Assembly: GCA_000997405.1 (NCBI GenBank)
Contig: LCBU01000024.1
Location: 1-9,352 of the forward strand
Direction: 5' to 3'
Length of the DNA stretch: 9,352 nucleotides
Source: Candidatus Woesebacteria bacterium GW2011_GWA1_41_7
Lineage (GTDB): Bacteria; Patescibacteriota; Microgenomatia; UBA8517
The notes under the pieces: model-generated
What the model was told of the DNA's origin: nothing
The model's database searches: none
Seen by the model: the letters and a program-made list of their open reading frames with translations, nothing else
Shown: one piece after another, positions 6,662 to 9,352 of the stretch
Layout: the number at the start of each line of letters is the position of its first letter
Position numbering within the stretch: position 1 is the first letter of the stretch
Program-made: the position numbers and the translations under genes

Positions 6662-7497
6662 TATTTTGCACCCTTGCCTGAGAACATGTACTGCAAAATA
6701 CCAATTAAAATTCCAAAGTCGTAAACAACCTTAAATATCAAAAATCGTAATTCACCGCTTTTGATGCTCTTATATAAGCCAATTAGTATCGAAAATGGCA
6801 AAAGAACTCTAAAAAGTGCAACAAAATAACCGATAAACCCCATTTTATATTTTCTTTTTCCAACCCATTTAGCATGCCTGAAAATTTCTCCCAAACTTGA
6901 AGGATTCTTGTGGTAAAAAATAGCTCCCGGGGCACTTGTCGCTTCATAGCCCAGTTTTTCCCAGAGTGACCAGTCGTCGTTATATCCACCCGGCGTAAAG
7001 CCGGCAACTTTCTCAAATTCGCTTTTGAGAATTGCCCGAAAAACCGGCTGTTTATCGGGATAATTTTTAGGATGCCGATGTTTTTCCTCCCACCCTTCAT
7101 TTATATTCCAACACCTTGCCCAGGAATTATCCCAATTGGACACGACTTCTTCCTTACTGAATGTTCCTTTTGAAAAATTATTACGGATTGGTTGGGTTAG
7201 TTTGTCCAAAAAATTCTTGTCAAAAGTCATGTCCGCGTCGACGAAAACCAAAATTTCTCCCTTTGCAGATTTTGCTCCCAAATTTCTCGCCGCTCCGGCC
7301 CCCACGTGCTTCGCACGCAATTTTCGAATTTCGAATTTCGAATTTCGAATTTCCGATAATAACTGCCAGGTGTTATCGGTTGATCCGTCATCTACCACAA
7401 TAATTTCAAAATCGGTTAGTGTTTGAAATCTCAGAGATTCAATACAATCAGTTAATACTTTTTCTTCATTGTATGTAGGAATTATTACTGTGATCAT
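6661..7497 (-). CDS. Glycosyltransferase family 2 with C-terminal membrane segments
   Basis: This is an inverting GT-A fold transferase of 278 residues. The N-terminus ITVIIPTYNEEKVL is followed by VVDDGSTD at 34-41 (nucleotide binding), GAARNLGAKSAKGE at about 68-81, the metal-binding DxD as DAD at 87-89, and GGYNDDWSLWEKL further on as the acidic acceptor/base region. Two hydrophobic segments follow (about 220-241 and 250-272), so the protein is probably held to the inner membrane surface. Residues 49-58 (EIRNSKFEIR) are encoded by a 7-bp tandem repeat and look like an inserted loop between the DDGSTD strand and the GAARN helix. The gene starts within the ATGA overlap with the GT4 gene and ends in a TAATG overlap with the next gene, implying coupled translation. 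The upstream AAGGA is too close to the ATG to be a convincing Shine-Dalgarno. The transferred sugar is unknown. Confidence 0.88.
   Translation of the reverse strand: MITVIIPTYNEEKVLTDCIESLRFQTLTDFEIIVVDDGSTDNTWQLLSEIRNSKFEIRKLRAKHVGAGAARNLGAKSAKGEILVFVDADMTFDKNFLDKLTQPIRNNFSKGTFSKEEVVSNWDNSWARCWNINEGWEEKHRHPKNYPDKQPVFRAILKSEFEKVAGFTPGGYNDDWSLWEKLGYEATSAPGAIFYHKNPSSLGEIFRHAKWVGKRKYKMGFIGYFVALFRVLLPFSILIGLYKSIKSGELRFLIFKVVYDFGILIGILQYMFSGKGAK
7322..7353. repeat. 7-bp tandem repeat TTTCGAA, four full copies plus partial
   Basis: The unit TTTCGAA repeats exactly four times (7322-7349), with a fifth copy breaking after TTTC. It lies in the GT2 gene. Three 7-bp units make 21 bases, so the coded peptide has a seven-residue period of the NSKFEIR type. 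Arrays of this kind recur in many environmental genomes, including CPR, and are known to sit inside genes. Here the reading frame stays open. Confidence 0.92.
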
Positions 7498-8432
7498 TTC
7501 CTTAATTTATTAAATAACTCTTCGTATTTCTTTGATATTTCATCCCAGGAAAACTTTTCTGCCTGTGCCCTGGGTTTTTCTTCCCAGTTTTGATCCAATG
7601 CTTTTTCGATTGCCTTGGCATACGCTTTTGTATCGGTAGGGTCAACCAAAACCCCGGCATCCCCGACAATATATTTTCTTACCGGATCATCCGTGGCAAC
7701 AACCGGCAAGTTCGATGCCATTGCCTCAACCAAAACATTTCCAAAAGATTCGGAAGATCTGGAAGGCAAGGTAAAAATATCGGCAGCGCGATAAACTTCC
7801 GGCATTTGGGTAAAAGGCACGGACAAAAGTTTAAATCTGCCCTCGCCTAAAACTTTTTCACCGTATCTTTGAAGCTCTCCCTTTAGTTCTCCCCCGCCCC
7901 CGACCATCAAAAGCGATACGTTGGCCAGTTTGGCAACGGCTTTTATTGCCAAATCCATTCTTTTTTGGGGTGTAAAAGCGCCTCCGCAAAGTACAACCGG
8001 GGTTTTTAGTCCGGTCTTAAATGCTTTTCCTTTCGGCTTAAATTTCCCGAGATCTACGCCGTTTGGAATATTTAAAACACGCACATGGGGGTTAACACTT
8101 TTTGCCCAATCGGAAGCCCGTTTGGATAATGCAACAAAGGCATCGGGGAATGTAAAAAGATTAACCTTGTCGTCCCAACCCATACCGGACTGCCCCGAAA
8201 CAACCATCTTGGCACCGCTCAGCCAGCAGATTATTCTTGTTATGACTACCTGCAATCTCCCGTTTGTCGGAATGATTATTTCATACTTACCTTTTAAGAG
8301 GTTAAGATAATTTACATTAGCGACCACGTCAACTTTATTGCGATTGGAAAGTCTTTTGGACAGTTCAAAAACAAATGTCTCGGCACCTCTGGCAACCCTA
8401 TTCTGGTATTTATTCAAAATCGCTATTTTCAT
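7494..8432 (-). CDS. Glycosyltransferase family 4 (GT-B fold)
   Basis: This is a retaining GT4 transferase that probably moves a sugar from a nucleotide donor to a lipid-linked acceptor at the inner face of the membrane. The 312-residue protein shows a short N-terminal Rossmann half (MKIAILNKYQ, RGAETFVFELSKRL with the GT4 Gly-Ala-Glu turn), NIPNGVDLGKF at 122-131, the domain-opening GGAFTPQKRMDLAI at about 150-163, and the donor-binding E-x7-E motif intact (E228 and E236 in ESFGNVLVEAM), followed by VGDAGVLVDPTD and KFSWDEISKKYEEL. It is shorter than many GT4 enzymes (about 350-380 residues), mainly in the N-terminal half. ATG 8432 is chosen because it gives the standard MKIA start and couples to the TGA of the nuclease gene. 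A GTG one codon upstream is less likely. Its 3' end overlaps the next gene by ATGA. The substrate cannot be read from sequence. Confidence 0.87.
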   Translation of the reverse strand: MKIAILNKYQNRVARGAETFVFELSKRLSNRNKVDVVANVNYLNLLKGKYEIIIPTNGRLQVVITRIICWLSGAKMVVSGQSGMGWDDKVNLFTFPDAFVALSKRASDWAKSVNPHVRVLNIPNGVDLGKFKPKGKAFKTGLKTPVVLCGGAFTPQKRMDLAIKAVAKLANVSLLMVGGGGELKGELQRYGEKVLGEGRFKLLSVPFTQMPEVYRAADIFTLPSRSSESFGNVLVEAMASNLPVVATDDPVRKYIVGDAGVLVDPTDTKAYAKAIEKALDQNWEEKPRAQAEKFSWDEISKKYEELFNKLRK

Positions 8433-8444
8433 CACGTTAGAGAA
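8431..8444. repeat. 14-bp inverted repeat, arm next to the GT4 start
   Basis: ATCACGTTAGAGAA is the exact reverse complement of 8696-8709. On the coding strand it carries the last sense codons and the TGA of the GIY-YIG gene and the first two bases of the ATG of the following GT4 gene. The match stops on both sides (C8430 against A8710, and A8445 against G8695). Confidence 0.9.
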
Positions 8445-8713
8445 AGAAAACGTTTTAACCTATTTTTTAAATATCTTCTTCCCATACCCGATTTTAAATA
8501 CTTTTCTCTAGCAAATCCATCAAGCTTGTTAAGACAAGCTTCATAATATATCAATTCAAATGGACCTCTACCTTTTGTGTAAGTGGATTTGTCATTTTGA
8601 TGCTCAATAAAACGTTTTCGTAGATTATTTGTACAACCAATGTACCATTTACTAGACTTTAGACTTCTCAAAACGTAAACGTATTGGTATTTGAGTTCTC
8701 TAACGTGATACAT
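8432..8713 (-). CDS. Small GIY-YIG nuclease-domain protein
   Basis: The protein is about 93 residues from the ATG at 8713. An in-frame start at 8725 would add four residues. It is a stand-alone GIY-YIG domain: the first strand YVYVLRS stands for the GIY half, followed by WYIG for the YIG half, then CTNNLRKRF with the catalytic Arg, EHQ, and FAREKYLK with the expected metal-binding Glu. It ends with GRRYLKNRLKRF. Family knowledge: such single-domain proteins (UvrC N-terminal-like, YhbQ/UPF0213-like) are small, often of unknown role, and abundant in CPR genomes. All core motifs are present, so it is probably an active fold. The gene overlaps the upstream gene by 14 bp, and its TGA overlaps the ATG of the next gene (TGATG). 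Its GC is about 31% by hand count (8461-8700) against roughly 42% in sampled flanking stretches, and it lies inside a perfect 14-bp inverted repeat. Both facts suggest an acquired gene with no glycan role. Confidence 0.88.
   Translation of the reverse strand: MYHVRELKYQYVYVLRSLKSSKWYIGCTNNLRKRFIEHQNDKSTYTKGRGPFELIYYEACLNKLDGFAREKYLKSGMGRRYLKNRLKRFLSLT
8522..8541. repeat. Perfect hairpin inside the GIY-YIG gene
   Basis: AAGCTTGT, a four-base loop TAAG, then ACAAGCTT form a perfect 8-bp stem with a tetraloop, capable of folding in DNA or RNA. It lies within the coding region and encodes the EACLNKLD part of the protein. There is no U-run after it on the coding strand, so it is not an intrinsic terminator. 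It may be chance or a structural element of the proposed insertion unit. Confidence 0.6.
8696..8709. repeat. 14-bp inverted repeat, arm at the upstream gene end
   Basis: TTCTCTAACGTGAT is the partner of 8431-8444. On the coding strand it supplies the TAG stop and the last residues of the upstream membrane glycosyltransferase. In another frame it encodes residues 3-6 of the GIY-YIG protein counted from the ATG at 8713. Confidence 0.9.
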
Positions 8714-9352
8714 ACTGTTTACCACTTAGTTTATAATTTTCCGTCACAAATTCATAAACTTTTTCGGGTTTATATGCCGACAAACCAAAATCCGTATAGG
8801 GATTAAAAATAATCAACTTGGGTGGGTTTTGCCTTAGTCCGTCAATCATTTCCTCCTGTATTCCGGGAGCTTCCATGTACCACGATAGCTGAGGAACCCA
8901 AGGGTCTGTGGAGGGAATGGTATCTGTAAGCGCATAAAGATTATCCCACCAGTTCATAACAAATATTCTCTCCCCCGGATCGACGTTGTATTTTATATAC
9001 AAAGCCACCTCTTTTACGTCTGTTTCATAAAATCTGGTTCCCTCTCCGACATTTCTTATGAAAAATCCGCCAAAGAGGCCAAGGCAACCCACTATATATA
9101 AAGTTGTAAAAATCTTTATCGGCAGATTCTTCCAAATTTTATTTGTGAAAAATCCGGCACTGGCAATTGCCAAAAAGGGAACCGCGGGCTGAAAGTGAAA
9201 AAACTCAAACCTGGGATATGCCCCAAGGCTTCCCGCAATGGCCCACAATAGTAGATTAATGGTTGACGACTTACCAAATTCTAATTTGGTCAAGCTTTGC
9301 TTATGATTCAATAATAAGGGCAAGAAAATCAAAAACGGAAAAGCCGCGACTG
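8700..9352 (-). CDS. GT-C/PMT-like membrane glycosyltransferase, C-terminal part (5' end outside window)
   Basis: The frame is open to the window edge. It can be read upstream of the TTG at 9332 as VAAFPFLIFLPLLL, so that TTG is an internal Leu codon and not a start, and the N-terminal catalytic region is missing. What remains is about three or four hydrophobic segments with a YPRFEFFHFQPAVPF stretch between them, then a soluble C-terminal domain of roughly 120 residues (RIFVMNWWDNLYALTD, PPKLIIFNPYTDFG). This layout fits the last membrane helices and extracytoplasmic tail of polyprenyl-phosphate-sugar-dependent GT-C transferases of the PMT/ArnT type. Such enzymes act on the outer face of the cytoplasmic membrane. 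The last three residues and the TAG stop lie in or against the 14-bp inverted repeat that bounds the next gene, so the natural C-terminus may have been altered. The general family is fairly secure. The sugar and acceptor are unknown. Confidence 0.75.
   Translation of the reverse strand, partial: VAAFPFLIFLPLLLNHKQSLTKLEFGKSSTINLLLWAIAGSLGAYPRFEFFHFQPAVPFLAIASAGFFTNKIWKNLPIKIFTTLYIVGCLGLFGGFFIRNVGEGTRFYETDVKEVALYIKYNVDPGERIFVMNWWDNLYALTDTIPSTDPWVPQLSWYMEAPGIQEEMIDGLRQNPPKLIIFNPYTDFGLSAYKPEKVYEFVTENYKLSGKQYVSR

Larger units (their letters stand above)
8431..8709. mobile_element. Putative minimal insertion unit: GIY-YIG gene bounded by inverted repeats
   Basis: A 279-bp segment begins with ATCACGTTAGAGAA (8431-8444) and ends with its exact reverse complement TTCTCTAACGTGAT (8696-8709). 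The repeats coincide with the ends of the GIY-YIG coding region, whose sequence is clearly more AT-rich than its neighbours. It sits between two glycosyltransferase genes that would otherwise be adjacent. No target-site duplication is evident outside the repeats, and the ATG at 8713 lies four bases outside the repeat, so the exact element boundary is uncertain. Calling it mobile is an inference; the repeat, the composition and the intrusive position are seen directly. Confidence 0.42.

Noticed and set aside
7921..8310. Plus-strand open frame of 129 codons
   Set aside because: It is antisense to the GT4 gene at 7494-8432 and has no family signature or ribosome binding site.
8447..8618. AAAACGTTTT occurring twice (8447-8456 and 8609-8618) in the nuclease gene
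   Set aside because: Both copies encode Lys-Arg-Phe in the same frame, and such a short AT-rich palindrome can arise from codon use.
8431..8709. The 14-bp inverted repeat as a transcription terminator or riboswitch stem
   Set aside because: The arms are 251 bases apart, no U-run follows, and the message must continue into the GT4 gene.
9273..9290. Palindrome ACCAAATT-CT-AATTTGGT
   Set aside because: It is in coding sequence, is AT-rich with no U-run and sits at no gene boundary. Chance is a sufficient explanation.
9330..9332. TTG as the start of the rightmost gene
   Set aside because: The frame stays open upstream to the window edge and reads a continuing membrane helix, so the codon is internal.
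1..9352. tRNA, rRNA, CRISPR array or alternative genetic code
   Set aside because: Nearly all sequence is explained by protein genes, no spaced direct repeats were seen, and TGA serves as a normal stop in several genes.

Overview
The window is one gene-dense stretch of about 9.35 kb in which every supportable gene is on the minus strand. It reads from base 9352 down to base 1 as part of a single polycistronic unit that runs off both ends. It holds a cell-surface glycan assembly cluster of six complete or nearly complete glycosyltransferases, two polytopic GT-C enzymes, a hexapeptide acetyltransferase and the start of an O-antigen ligase/polymerase-like membrane protein. The tight packing, the scarcity of Shine-Dalgarno sequences, the moderate-to-low GC, the 7-bp TTTCGAA array and the style of the proteins suggest a Patescibacteria/CPR genome, perhaps Microgenomates. 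This is an inference without phylogenetic support. TGA is used as a normal stop at several gene ends, so the TGA=Gly code of Gracilibacteria/Absconditabacteria does not apply.

Layout in transcription order: (1) 9352-8700, C-terminal part of a GT-C/PMT-like membrane glycosyltransferase; (2) 8713-8432, a small GIY-YIG nuclease bounded by a perfect 14-bp inverted repeat; (3) 8432-7494, GT4 transferase; (4) 7497-6661, GT2 transferase with an in-frame 7-bp tandem repeat and a C-terminal membrane region; (5) 6661-5342, complete GT-C/PMT-like enzyme; (6) 5324-4260 and (7) 4257-3121, tandem GT4 paralogues; (8) 3128-2532, LbetaH acetyltransferase; (9) 2529-1903, peptidase E/S51-like protein; (10) 1896-1564, small membrane-anchored protein whose frame appears broken, with a shifted tail continuing to 1442; (11) 1449-523, GT2 rhamnosyltransferase-like enzyme; (12) 548-1, N-terminal part of an O-antigen ligase-like protein.

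The cytoplasmic GT2 and GT4 enzymes probably build a lipid-linked oligosaccharide from nucleotide sugars. The acetyltransferase would decorate it, the GT-C enzymes would add sugars from polyprenyl-phosphate donors on the outer face, and the O-antigen ligase-like protein would polymerise or attach the chain. No flippase and no nucleotide-sugar synthesis genes are visible here. The S51-like peptidase and the small membrane protein have no obvious sugar chemistry.

The two most unusual signals are the GIY-YIG gene, which looks like a minimal inverted-repeat-bounded insertion wedged with almost no spacer between two glycan genes, and the small membrane protein at 1896, where a one-base frame change at an A5 run would add a 41-residue transmembrane tail ending exactly where the next gene begins. 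No tRNA, rRNA, CRISPR, promoter or terminator could be supported. No gene-free stretch exceeds 120 bases.
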